From the NCBI GenBank assembly GCA_004375785.1, contig SOKM01000207.1, forward strand, positions 1 to 11,689: a stretch of DNA of 11,689 bases, given 5' to 3'. Below the pieces are notes generated by a model. The model worked only from the letters and a program-made list of their open reading frames with translations. It had not been told where the DNA came from and did no database searches. Each line of letters begins with the position of its first letter. Position 1 is the stretch's first letter. Position numbers and translations under genes: made by a program. Positions 1 through 6,466 of this stretch are shown in pieces. Source of the stretch: Candidatus Cloacimonadota bacterium. Its GTDB lineage: Bacteria > Hydrothermota > E44-bin80.

Positions 1-50
1 GCATAATTTCACCTATTTTTAAGAAAAAACACTCTTATCCATAATGGAAC

Positions 51-57
51 AAGGAGG
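51..57 (+). promoter_or_regulatory. Ribosome binding site AAGGAGG deciding the start at 63
   Basis: A full AAGGAGG sits 5 nt before ATG 63. It favours this ATG over the in-frame ATG at 72. It also rules out the other-frame ATG at 44, which lies upstream of it. Confidence 0.8.
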
Positions 58-62
58 TTTGT

Positions 63-1667
63 ATGCGAAAAATGCAATGGTCACAGGAGGTGATTCTTTT
101 CGTACTTTGCTTCATGTTTTGTTCTCTTCAACTCGGTGGCACTACGCTTTTAGTTCCCTCACAATACCCTACCATTCAAGCGGGACTGAACGCAGCACAA
201 GCAGGAGATACGGTTCTTGTAGCACCCGGTACCTATGTCGAAAATATTGCATGGCCTTCCTTTGATGGCATTGTGCTTATTTCCGAAGATGGTGCAGATA
301 CAACAGCGATCGACGGAGATGGAGGTGGTCGTGTTATCGGCTTTCCCAATATATCTTTTTCAAACAATACCGAGATTATCGGATTCACGATTCAAAACGG
401 ATACGCGGTACAAGGTGCGGGAATTTATATTTCTCAAGGTTCTCCCTATATTCATGAAAATATAATTCAGAGAAATATTGCCACGGGGTCATCCACATGG
501 GTATACGGCGGTGGCATCTTCTGCGACGGTACAGGAACACCACTCATTGCGAACAACACAATACGAGGTAATGCTGCAAAAGGAGATTACTGGAATTATG
601 GCGGTGGCATTTATATTGACAATCAGAATAGTGCAACCATATGGGGAAATATCATAGAAAGTGACTCAACGATTGGGGGATACTGGAACTACGGTTCGGG
701 AATCTATTGTGACGGGGGTTCATCTCCCGATATTCGGCATAACATTATCCAGAATAACGTGGCTTTCCAGGGAGACCGGGGCCACGGAGCTGGAATCTAT
801 GTTGATAACGATTGTAATGCCTATATTCTCTCGAATCTTATCTGCAACAACACAGCTCAAAGTGGCTCATGGAATTATGGCGGTGGAATGCTCATTAATT
901 CAGGTGCTGAAGTTCTCAATAATACCATTGTAGGAAACAGTTGTTTTGGGGGCAATTGGAATTATGGCGGTGGGATTCGTATCTACGATTCTACCAATAC
1001 CATAGGAAATAATATTATTGTCAACAATTCAGCAAGCACAGGTGGAGGGATTTACGCTGCAAGTGGTGACCACGCTACACTTCTGAATAATGATGTCTGG
1101 AATAATACCGGGGGTAACTACAGTGGAATTTCACCTGGTCCTAACGATATTTCCGTAGACCCTCTTTTCGTAGCAGGTCCTTTAGGCAATTATTACCTCA
1201 GCCAAATTTCAGCAGGACAGGGACAGGACAGTCCGTGTATAGATTACGGATTCGCAACCGCTGAAAGTCTTGAATTGGATACCTATACAACCAGAACGGA
1301 TACCGTACCTGATTCCGCTATCGTGGATATCGGATACCATTATCCAACTACTGCTGTCGTTTCCGTTGAAGAAAACAAACCTGTTTCACAAAATTCAACA
1401 TTCCGCGTCACTCCATCAATATCACGCTCACAGTACAAAATCTATCTTACGATTAATGCTCAAACCTATTTGAAATTGGAAGTTTTCGACCGCTCAGGAC
1501 GCTTGCAGCGAACAATCTTCAATGGGGGGCTGTGTCCGGGCGAACATGAATTGACCTGGAACGGTTACAACACTACAGGAAACCCTGCCTCTTCTGGTAT
1601 ATATTTTATAACAGTAGAAATGGGAAACTCAGAAAGGTTATCAAAGAAAGTAATACTGATACAGTAA
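63..1667 (+). CDS. Secreted right-handed beta-helix repeat protein with FlgD/T9SS-like C-terminal domain
   Basis: The 534-residue protein starts with a signal peptide (about residues 1-26, hydrophobic 10-23). Residues 31-61 (VPSQYPTIQ...GDTVLVAPGTY) are the typical opening of a parallel beta-helix (NosD/pectate-lyase-like) domain. Residues 110-345 are coils rich in N-N/I-I ladders with a recurring YGGGI motif at an exact 31-residue period. Residues about 447-534 resemble the FlgD Ig-like/T9SS type A C-terminal domain (LEVFDRSGR, HELTWNG, SGIYF, then KKVILIQ). Such a domain usually means export and surface attachment or release; the secretion route here is inferred. No catalytic residues can be named, so adhesin, polysaccharide-binding or lyase roles are all open. 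The ATG at 63 is chosen for the AAGGAGG at 51-57 with a 5-nt spacer. The gene stands alone on its strand and converges on the next gene. Confidence 0.85.
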   Translation: MRKMQWSQEVILFVLCFMFCSLQLGGTTLLVPSQYPTIQAGLNAAQAGDTVLVAPGTYVENIAWPSFDGIVLISEDGADTTAIDGDGGGRVIGFPNISFSNNTEIIGFTIQNGYAVQGAGIYISQGSPYIHENIIQRNIATGSSTWVYGGGIFCDGTGTPLIANNTIRGNAAKGDYWNYGGGIYIDNQNSATIWGNIIESDSTIGGYWNYGSGIYCDGGSSPDIRHNIIQNNVAFQGDRGHGAGIYVDNDCNAYILSNLICNNTAQSGSWNYGGGMLINSGAEVLNNTIVGNSCFGGNWNYGGGIRIYDSTNTIGNNIIVNNSASTGGGIYAASGDHATLLNNDVWNNTGGNYSGISPGPNDISVDPLFVAGPLGNYYLSQISAGQGQDSPCIDYGFATAESLELDTYTTRTDTVPDSAIVDIGYHYPTTAVVSVEENKPVSQNSTFRVTPSISRSQYKIYLTINAQTYLKLEVFDRSGRLQRTIFNGGLCPGEHELTWNGYNTTGNPASSGIYFITVEMGNSERLSKKVILIQ

Positions 1668-1679
1668 CCTGTTACGAAA

Positions 1680-1712
1680 AACAAACGGCGGGTCTTATAC
1701 CCGCCGTTTGTT
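1680..1712. terminator. Bidirectional intrinsic terminator between convergent genes
   Basis: Perfect 13-bp stem 1680-1692 with 1700-1712 (AACAAACGGCGGG / CCCGCCGTTTGTT), loop 1693-1699, GC-rich at the loop end. On the minus strand the stem runs into TTTT (1680-1677); on the plus strand the 3' arm itself ends TTTGTT. It lies 13 nt after the stop of the beta-helix gene and 21 nt after the stop of the minus-strand gene, so it can end both transcripts. Confidence 0.9.
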
Positions 1713-1732
1713 GTGATTCGATGTTTCGATAA

Positions 1733-2344
1733 CTACTCAACATCCTCCGCAAATAAAAAACCTATCACACCCAGGACGGTATTGACTACTTCAGCATCCT
1801 GCGTAAACTGGATTTTTATATCATCCATCCATCCCTTGGCTTTTTCAAGTGCCGCCTTAACTTTCGGGATCTTCATTGCATTCATACCTTTGAGCTCTGA
1901 AGGGAGCTTCTTAATTGCCTCGGGAATCTTTTTCGAAAGCTCAAGAGCAGCATCATTGGCAACCCTTAAATCGGAAAGCGCATCATCCATCTTGATCTTC
2001 AATGTATCCAGCGTTGCTTTACTGTCCTCTGTGAGCTTCTCTTTCACCGCTGCTTTCACCGAAGAATCCGCTATTATAACAAAAAAAGAGCTGTCGGTCA
2101 TCGCCATAATCTCTTCTTTTTCCTCCTCGCTTTTTTCCATTACGGTTGCATAGAAGTCCTTGAAAATGTTTACGCCGTTATCAACCGATAGATCTACTTC
2201 AATAAATTTAGTTCGCGTATCGTATGCTTCCTTAATGAGTGCATCAAATGATGTCCCGGTTTTCGGGCACTCCTCTGAAAAAACACTGAGAGAACAAAGA
2301 AAAAACAGTATAAAAGAAAAAACCACCAAAATCCGAATCCTCAT
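1733..2344 (-). CDS. Small secreted alpha-helical protein of unknown function
   Basis: I do not recognise this 203-residue protein. Residues 1-23 form a signal peptide (MRIR, then a hydrophobic run, cleavage probably after VFS). The first cysteine, C26, is preceded by SEE, so it is not a lipobox. The mature part has few aromatic residues, is rich in K, E, D, A and L, and looks helical throughout (for example 95-175), with a short hydrophobic patch near the C-terminus (188-198). It looks like a periplasmic or secreted helical-bundle protein. The start chosen is ATG 2344. A GTG at 2353 is in frame but lies inside the AGGAGGTG ribosome binding site, whereas ATG 2344 has an 8-nt spacer. It has its own promoter and a strong terminator, so it is probably monocistronic although it follows batD on the same strand. 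Confidence 0.8.
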   Translation of the reverse strand: MRIRILVVFSFILFFLCSLSVFSEECPKTGTSFDALIKEAYDTRTKFIEVDLSVDNGVNIFKDFYATVMEKSEEEKEEIMAMTDSSFFVIIADSSVKAAVKEKLTEDSKATLDTLKIKMDDALSDLRVANDAALELSKKIPEAIKKLPSELKGMNAMKIPKVKAALEKAKGWMDDIKIQFTQDAEVVNTVLGVIGFLFAEDVE

Positions 2345-2353
2345 TTTTCCCAC

Positions 2354-2360
2354 CTCCTTT
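2354..2360 (-). promoter_or_regulatory. Ribosome binding site AAAGGAGG deciding ATG 2344
   Basis: Minus-strand AAAGGAGGTG (2360-2351) is followed by GGAAAA and the ATG at 2344. The upstream GTG at 2353 is part of this site and so cannot be the start. Confidence 0.75.
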
Positions 2361-2382
2361 CTTTTCCGATTACATGCTTTTT

Positions 2383-2411
2383 TTCATACCATAAGTTACC
2401 TTACCTGTCAA
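2383..2411 (-). promoter_or_regulatory. Sigma-70-like promoter of the small secreted protein
   Basis: On the minus strand a perfect TTGACA -35 box (2411-2406) is followed by a 17-nt spacer and TATGAA (2388-2383, 4 of 6 to consensus). Transcription would begin near 2376, giving a leader of about 30 nt with a strong ribosome binding site. This indicates that the gene is transcribed independently of the bat genes upstream of it. Confidence 0.6.
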
Positions 2412-2585
2412 GCAGGAATTTTCCTTTGTTAAATCAGCATAATAAAGACACAATGAATATTCATCGAATTTCTTCAAATATCGTTGATGATTTCTCAAAA
2501 TAGTTTTCAAGAAAGTTGACAATAAAAAATAAACAATGGTTGACAATTAAAAGTGATGTTTGGGAATTTGAAATTGAATTATATA

Positions 2586-4361
2586 TTATAATCTCAGACC
2601 CTTCAGCAGTTTTATTGTGCTTTCAACGTCCTTCGTGAATTGAGCTCCCTCTATTTTTTCTTTCGAATAGCGGGCTCTGTTGCAGGATTCGAGGAGAAGA
2701 GAGAGCTTCTTCTCGATTTCATCGCCTATTCTCTTTTCCCGAAGATAATATTTTATCTCCCCCTCTGTTGTACCCCAGACCGAGAGGTTACATTTATCCG
2801 CAAAGAACTGAATGATTGCCCTGTGCAATAATTCATATGCTTCTTCAACCTTACCCTTTCGTTCTTCCTTCTTTGCCTTCCCTATGATCTTAAGTGCCTT
2901 ACCAAGTGCACCTCTCTTTCTCAAGATATCCTCTTTCGATTTCATCCTCTCCTTCACACCAACTGATATAAGAATCCAGAGAAATGCACTTAATAACAAA
3001 AAATTTACTAATAGGAAATACTTTATTTCACCAAGAGGATTACCTTGATTTTTAAGCCTATCCATCGTCTTTATGAAATGGATATCTTTTCCAACCATCT
3101 CAATATCTCCCTTTCCTAAAAATCTTCCACTTTCACCATCTCCCGGTAGAACAGTAAATAGTAATTTACGAGTCTGTTTTGTTATATAGTGCTTTTTTCT
3201 GGGGTTGAAAAAAGTAAATGACATCTCAGGTATCTCAAAATCCCCACTCCTGCTGGGTATGATCATTGTTTTTACAACTTTTTTCTCGATTAATTTCCCC
3301 GATGTTTCAAATGTTTTCACCTCAGAACCTGATTCGTACATTCTAAAACCCAGCATCCTCATCTCTGGATATTCTATATCTCTCAGATTCCCATCTCCTT
3401 CAATTGTTGTGATTACTGTAATAGGTTCATTCTGTTCTACCTTTTTTTCATCCAGTTTCGCAAAAATTTTAAAATTTCCAACTGCCCCGGAAAAACCATC
3501 AGGTGCGGGAGGAAGTGGAAGAACATTTATTATAATAGGATCACTTTCAAGTTTTTTCTTAGTCCCCCTTCCGAAACCAAAACTGAACGGATCCCCGGTA
3601 ACATTATCAATAACACAGTTTAATTCCGCTCCACTAATTGTTAACTCCCCTGTGGTTAAAGGGAAAAGTGCATAGTTTAGTTCTACAATTTCATAGTTCC
3701 GTGCATTAATAACCTTTCGGTACTGTTTTTCTTTTCCCATATCCTCCTTCCAGAAATCCTTTGTTTCAGGTGGAATATACTGAGGTTGAGAAACAAGGTT
3801 CACTGTCGTGTAAAGTTTGAATGTAAGAATAAGCTCTTCACCAACATAAACTGTTTTTTTATTTGTAAAGGTTTTAATAAAAATATTGACTCCATCTTCT
3901 GCATCCCTCTGTAGCCTACTACCAGGGAGGATTGTAAAACTCCTTCCCTTTCCCTTCTGTGCCTTCGTAGCCTCCTTACTTACCTCTATTTCAATTGATT
4001 CTGTTCTGAATGTCCTACCTTTCACACTGATCTCGCAGGAACCTATTGTAAATTTCCCTATTTTTTTCGGAACAAGTGAATAGCTATACGTTATTGAGGA
4101 TGATATCTTTCCGTTTACGAAGGAGATATTTCTTGATGAACCTTGAGAATAGATGTAAAATTCATCGAGCTTCGGAAGGTTTGGTTTTGGTACTTTTGCA
4201 ATATTCCCACTTACGGTAACTGTTAATGTAACGAATTCTCCAAGGGAAATTATATTTCTATTAGTAGTTGCAGAAAATTTTATTTCTTGTGAGGAGAGAT
4301 CCACAACAATAAAAGATATGCAGAGAAGTAAATAGAGTATAATTGAATTTTTTATCTTCAC
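2586..4361 (-). CDS. batD: BatD-family membrane protein (Bat aerotolerance/envelope complex)
   Basis: The 591-residue protein fits BatD in length and layout. Residues 1-25 are a signal peptide. Extracytoplasmic beta-sandwich domains cover about 26-430, opening with the usual SATTNRNIISLGEFVTLTV stretch. The BatD hallmark PLPPAPDGFSGAVGNF is at 282-297. A transmembrane helix lies at about 448-468, and a cytoplasmic helical domain at 471-591 contains AYELLHRAI and TTEGEIKYYL. Family knowledge places BatD in the membrane with BatA and BatB; its exact role is unknown. The start is GTG 4361, with AAGGA 9 nt upstream, and it gives an intact signal peptide. It is the last gene of the cluster. Unlike the first genes it lies 287 nt from its upstream neighbour, across a repeat element. 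The cytoplasmic domain resembles that of the 7561-8493 protein. Confidence 0.9.
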   Translation of the reverse strand: MKIKNSIILYLLLCISFIVVDLSSQEIKFSATTNRNIISLGEFVTLTVTVSGNIAKVPKPNLPKLDEFYIYSQGSSRNISFVNGKISSSITYSYSLVPKKIGKFTIGSCEISVKGRTFRTESIEIEVSKEATKAQKGKGRSFTILPGSRLQRDAEDGVNIFIKTFTNKKTVYVGEELILTFKLYTTVNLVSQPQYIPPETKDFWKEDMGKEKQYRKVINARNYEIVELNYALFPLTTGELTISGAELNCVIDNVTGDPFSFGFGRGTKKKLESDPIIINVLPLPPAPDGFSGAVGNFKIFAKLDEKKVEQNEPITVITTIEGDGNLRDIEYPEMRMLGFRMYESGSEVKTFETSGKLIEKKVVKTMIIPSRSGDFEIPEMSFTFFNPRKKHYITKQTRKLLFTVLPGDGESGRFLGKGDIEMVGKDIHFIKTMDRLKNQGNPLGEIKYFLLVNFLLLSAFLWILISVGVKERMKSKEDILRKRGALGKALKIIGKAKKEERKGKVEEAYELLHRAIIQFFADKCNLSVWGTTEGEIKYYLREKRIGDEIEKKLSLLLESCNRARYSKEKIEGAQFTKDVESTIKLLKGLRL

Positions 4362-4390
4362 AAGTGTCCGTCCTTCTTTCGCATGCTAAC

Positions 4391-4435
4391 CCTGTGTAAT
4401 ACCACTATGTATAAAACATTTTCCTATTACACGGG
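4391..4435. repeat. 10-bp inverted repeat (hairpin)
   Basis: CCTGTGTAAT (4391-4400) pairs with ATTACACGGG (4426-4435) around a 25-nt AT-rich loop. All positions pair except T4393 and G4433, which form a G-U wobble in plus-strand RNA but an A-C mismatch in minus-strand RNA. Its right arm touches the next element at base 4435. Confidence 0.55.
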
Positions 4436-4579
4436 CTTTAGAGATTGTACCAGAATTAGAACTCGAGCATTGTAGCCGCAACCCTTAGGTTGCGTAACTC
4501 ACTATATTTGCTGTAGTTACGATCGCAAGCGAAAGCCTGCGCCTATATAAAAACCGTACTTTGACACAGTCTCTAAAGC
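4435..4579. repeat. MITE/REP-like 145-bp element with terminal inverted repeats and three internal hairpins
   Basis: The termini are GCTTTAGAGATTGT (4435-4448) and ACAGTCTCTAAAGC (4566-4579), inverted copies with one difference. Inside are three adjacent stems: CGCAACC/GGTTGCG (4477-4483 with 4488-4494, loop CTTA), CGTAACT/AGTTACG (4493-4499 with 4515-4521) and CGCAAGC/GCCTGCG (4524-4530 with 4535-4541, GAAA loop, one mismatch). The first and third hairpins are flanked by TAGCC and by GCCTA, so they form an inverted pair, as in REP/BIME units. There is no room for a protein and no clear target-site duplication. It could be a non-autonomous mobile element or a structured RNA; copy number in the genome would decide. 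Confidence 0.6.
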
Positions 4580-4611
4580 AAACGACCACAACGATAATGA
4601 CTTAATGACCG

Positions 4612-4626
4612 AATTACTCAGTAATT
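4612..4626. repeat. 15-bp near-perfect palindrome
   Basis: AATTACT and AGTAATT flank a single central C, 22 nt downstream of the batC-like stop codon on the minus strand. No T-run follows, so it is not a standard intrinsic terminator. It may slow RNA decay or be fortuitous in AT-rich DNA. Confidence 0.4.
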
Positions 4627-4648
4627 TTCTCTTCATTGTAGTACAACC

Positions 4649-5392
4649 TTACCAGTCCTTTAATAAACCGGTTTTACCCTTAACCTTTGCTTTCTCCCCT
4701 TGCCTTGATTCCCTTTCTCGTTGCTGTAAGGCTTTTAGTATTTTGAGAGCTTCCTCTTTAGATATTTCATCCTTTTTCTTTTCCTCTTTGGGTTTCCTTT
4801 CCTCTTTCTTTTCCTGCTGTTTTTCTTTTTGTTTCTCCTCCTGTTGTTCTTTATCCTTTTCTGTTTTTTCCTTCTCTTTCTTTCTATCTACGTTTTCCTT
4901 ATTCTCATCATCTTCCTTGTTTTCCTTTTCTTCCTTTTTCTGATTCTCCATTTTTTTCTTTATCAACTCAATGTTGTATTTTGCATCTTTATCTTTTGGG
5001 TTACTATCAAGGGTTTTCTTGTAATATTCAATCGATTCCTCGAGTTTTCCTGCACGGTAAGAAGTATTCCCCATATTATAGTAAATGTTAGAGAGTTTCA
5101 AATTTTTTTCACTAATTAATCGTGATTTTTTATAATACTCCATAGCCTCATCGAAGCTCTTCAGTTTAACAAGGGTATTTGCTCTGTTAAATTTCACAAT
5201 TGAATTTAGTTTAACTCCATTTTTTTCCAGTCTTTTATCAAGTTCATCGTAAAGGTCGAGAGCTTTTTTATAGTCCTCTTTATTAAACAATTTGTTAGCC
5301 TTGTTATTTATTGCCCTTATCGTAAAACCTGATGCATTGCTTGACATACAAAGAATCGAAACGAATAAAATAATTGTAATCCTTTTAGCCAT
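4649..5392 (-). CDS. batC: BatC-like TPR protein with charged C-terminal tail
   Basis: The 247-residue protein has a signal peptide (about 1-22). Three TPR-like helix pairs follow at about 28-60, 63-95 and 102-135; the clearest runs from NIYYNMGNTSYRAGKLEESI to DAKYNIELI. Residues 150-210 are almost only K, E, D and Q, a probable coiled coil or disordered linker. The end SKEEALKILKALQQRE...LLKDW matches the usual tail of Bat-operon TPR proteins, which end in a short helix and a terminal DW. TPR domains bind partner proteins; here the partners are probably BatA, BatB or BatD outside the membrane. The ATG at 5392 has AAAGG 8 nt upstream and begins 15 nt after the batB stop, so co-transcription is likely. 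The name batC rests on position and architecture; batE, also a TPR protein, is the alternative. Confidence 0.85.
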   Translation of the reverse strand: MAKRITIILFVSILCMSSNASGFTIRAINNKANKLFNKEDYKKALDLYDELDKRLEKNGVKLNSIVKFNRANTLVKLKSFDEAMEYYKKSRLISEKNLKLSNIYYNMGNTSYRAGKLEESIEYYKKTLDSNPKDKDAKYNIELIKKKMENQKKEEKENKEDDENKENVDRKKEKEKTEKDKEQQEEKQKEKQQEKKEERKPKEEKKKDEISKEEALKILKALQQRERESRQGEKAKVKGKTGLLKDW

Positions 5393-5407
5393 TTTTATTG
5401 CCTTTAC

Positions 5408-6466
5408 TTACTTTACATTCTTATCTTGTATCTTCTGACTCTCTGCTAATCGCTCCCTTCTCTTCGATTTAAAGACTCTATCTGTTAAGGAAAGTTCCAG
5501 ACAGAGCATAAGAATAGCAAAAATGAGAGGGTATTCATACCGATCCTCATACCGCTCAAGCCATTCTTCTCTAAACTCTTCCTTCTCCATTTTATTAAGT
5601 ATTCTTATTAACGTGCTCATTTCAAAATCCCCCCCTGTTGCATTAAGAAAGATACCTCCTGTTTTCTGGGCAATAGACTTAAGGCTTGATCTGTCCAGTT
5701 TGCTCATTACAATCTTTCCCTCCCTGTCCTTTTTATATCCAGATATTAAACCGTTCTCTCCTTTTATTGGAATAGGCTCACCTGTTTCGCTCCCAATGCC
5801 CACTGATATTATCTTTATTCCCTCTTTTGCCGCTGCTTCTGCTGCTTCGGCAACATCCCCTTCATGGTCCTCTCCATCAGTAACTAAAATTATCACCTTA
5901 AAAAATCCTTTCTTTTCAGGAAACGATTTAATCGCCAGACCAAGCGCACCGGCAATATTTGTGCCCTGAACAGGGATCGTACCAACATTGAGTATATCGA
6001 GAAGCATCCTGCAGGCACTGTAATCCATAGTTAGAGGACACTGTAGAAAGGGTTTTCCTGCAAATGCAATAATACCGATTCTATCCGTTGTGAGATTATC
6101 GATAAGTGTCTCTATCCACATCTTTGCCCTTGTAAGCCTATCAGGTTTGATATCCTCCGCCCCCATACTGGTAGAAGTATCGAGTAAAACGAAAATGTCA
6201 ACGCCCTTTCTTTTTATGCGAATTTTCTCTACACCCATCCGGGGACGCGCGATAGCAAGTATTAGAAAAACCAGTATAACAGTCAATAAGAAGTTTTTCC
6301 AGAAACGCTTTATTGAACTAACACTACTAGTAATCTTCCTTATCTCCTTCTCATCACCGAGAAATCGCATAAAACTTCTGCGCCTCCTCACTCCCAGGAT
6401 AATTATGAGAATAAGAAGCGGAACGATTAAAAATAACCAGAAATATACAGTATCCTTAAAAATCAT
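5408..6466 (-). CDS. batB: BatB-type VWA membrane protein
   Basis: The 352-residue protein has a transmembrane helix at about 8-25, a second at 59-73, a von Willebrand factor A domain at about 88-290 and a C-terminal membrane helix at about 312-325. The MIDAS metal site is intact: DTSTS at 96-100, T169 in GTNI, and TDGED at 196-200. The phrase LVTDGEDHEGD is typical of BatB. With membrane anchors on both sides of the VWA domain, it fits the Bat complex that pairs with BatA and works downstream of the MoxR ATPase. The exact biochemical activity is unknown. ATG 6466 has AAGGTG 8 nt upstream. It is separated from batA by 121 nt of hairpin DNA, and is followed closely (15 nt) by the TPR gene. Confidence 0.92.
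   Translation of the reverse strand: MIFKDTVYFWLFLIVPLLILIIILGVRRRRSFMRFLGDEKEIRKITSSVSSIKRFWKNFLLTVILVFLILAIARPRMGVEKIRIKRKGVDIFVLLDTSTSMGAEDIKPDRLTRAKMWIETLIDNLTTDRIGIIAFAGKPFLQCPLTMDYSACRMLLDILNVGTIPVQGTNIAGALGLAIKSFPEKKGFFKVIILVTDGEDHEGDVAEAAEAAAKEGIKIISVGIGSETGEPIPIKGENGLISGYKKDREGKIVMSKLDRSSLKSIAQKTGGIFLNATGGDFEMSTLIRILNKMEKEEFREEWLERYEDRYEYPLIFAILMLCLELSLTDRVFKSKRRERLAESQKIQDKNVK

Larger units (their letters stand above)
2345..2585. other. Intergenic region between batD and the small secreted gene
   Basis: About 240 nt, AT-rich. It holds the promoter and ribosome binding site of the downstream gene, a perfect 12-bp palindrome ATGAATATTCAT (2453-2464) and two direct TTGACAAT copies (2516-2523, 2540-2547). 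I see no convincing intrinsic terminator after batD and no coding potential. Confidence 0.6.
4362..4648. other. Non-coding, inverted-repeat-rich gap between batC-like gene and batD
   Basis: 287 nt with no credible gene. In order it holds a hairpin (4391-4435), a 145-bp element with terminal inverted repeats and three internal hairpins (4435-4579), and a 15-bp near-palindrome AATTACT-C-AGTAATT (4612-4626). No clear promoter for batD was found in it. As both flanking genes are on the minus strand, the region is probably transcribed as an operon spacer unless it terminates transcription. Confidence 0.7.

Noticed and set aside
17..45. TTTTAA-17-CATAAT as promoter of the beta-helix gene
   Set aside because: It would put the transcription start inside the ribosome binding site at 51-57. 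A CATAAT at 2-7 is better placed as a -10, but its -35 would lie outside the window.
1664..1675. GTAAC-CT-GTTAC inverted repeat at the beta-helix stop codon
   Set aside because: Only 5-bp arms with a 2-nt gap; too short for a stable hairpin, and the real terminator follows at 1680-1712.
1713..2153. Plus-strand open frame of 146 codons opposite the small secreted gene
   Set aside because: It is an S/A/I-rich antisense shadow of the K/E/D-rich minus-strand gene, with no ribosome binding site; the minus-strand frame has promoter, ribosome binding site and signal peptide.
2345..2353. GTG 2353 as start of the small secreted gene
   Set aside because: The GTG lies within the AGGAGGTG ribosome binding site of ATG 2344.
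3205..3675. Plus-strand 156-codon open frame within batD
   Set aside because: It is antisense to a well-recognised BatD coding region and shows no family signature or ribosome binding site.
4605..5119. Plus-strand F/S/L-rich open frames opposite the batC-like gene
   Set aside because: They are mirror images of its K/E-rich codons, have low complexity and lack start signals.
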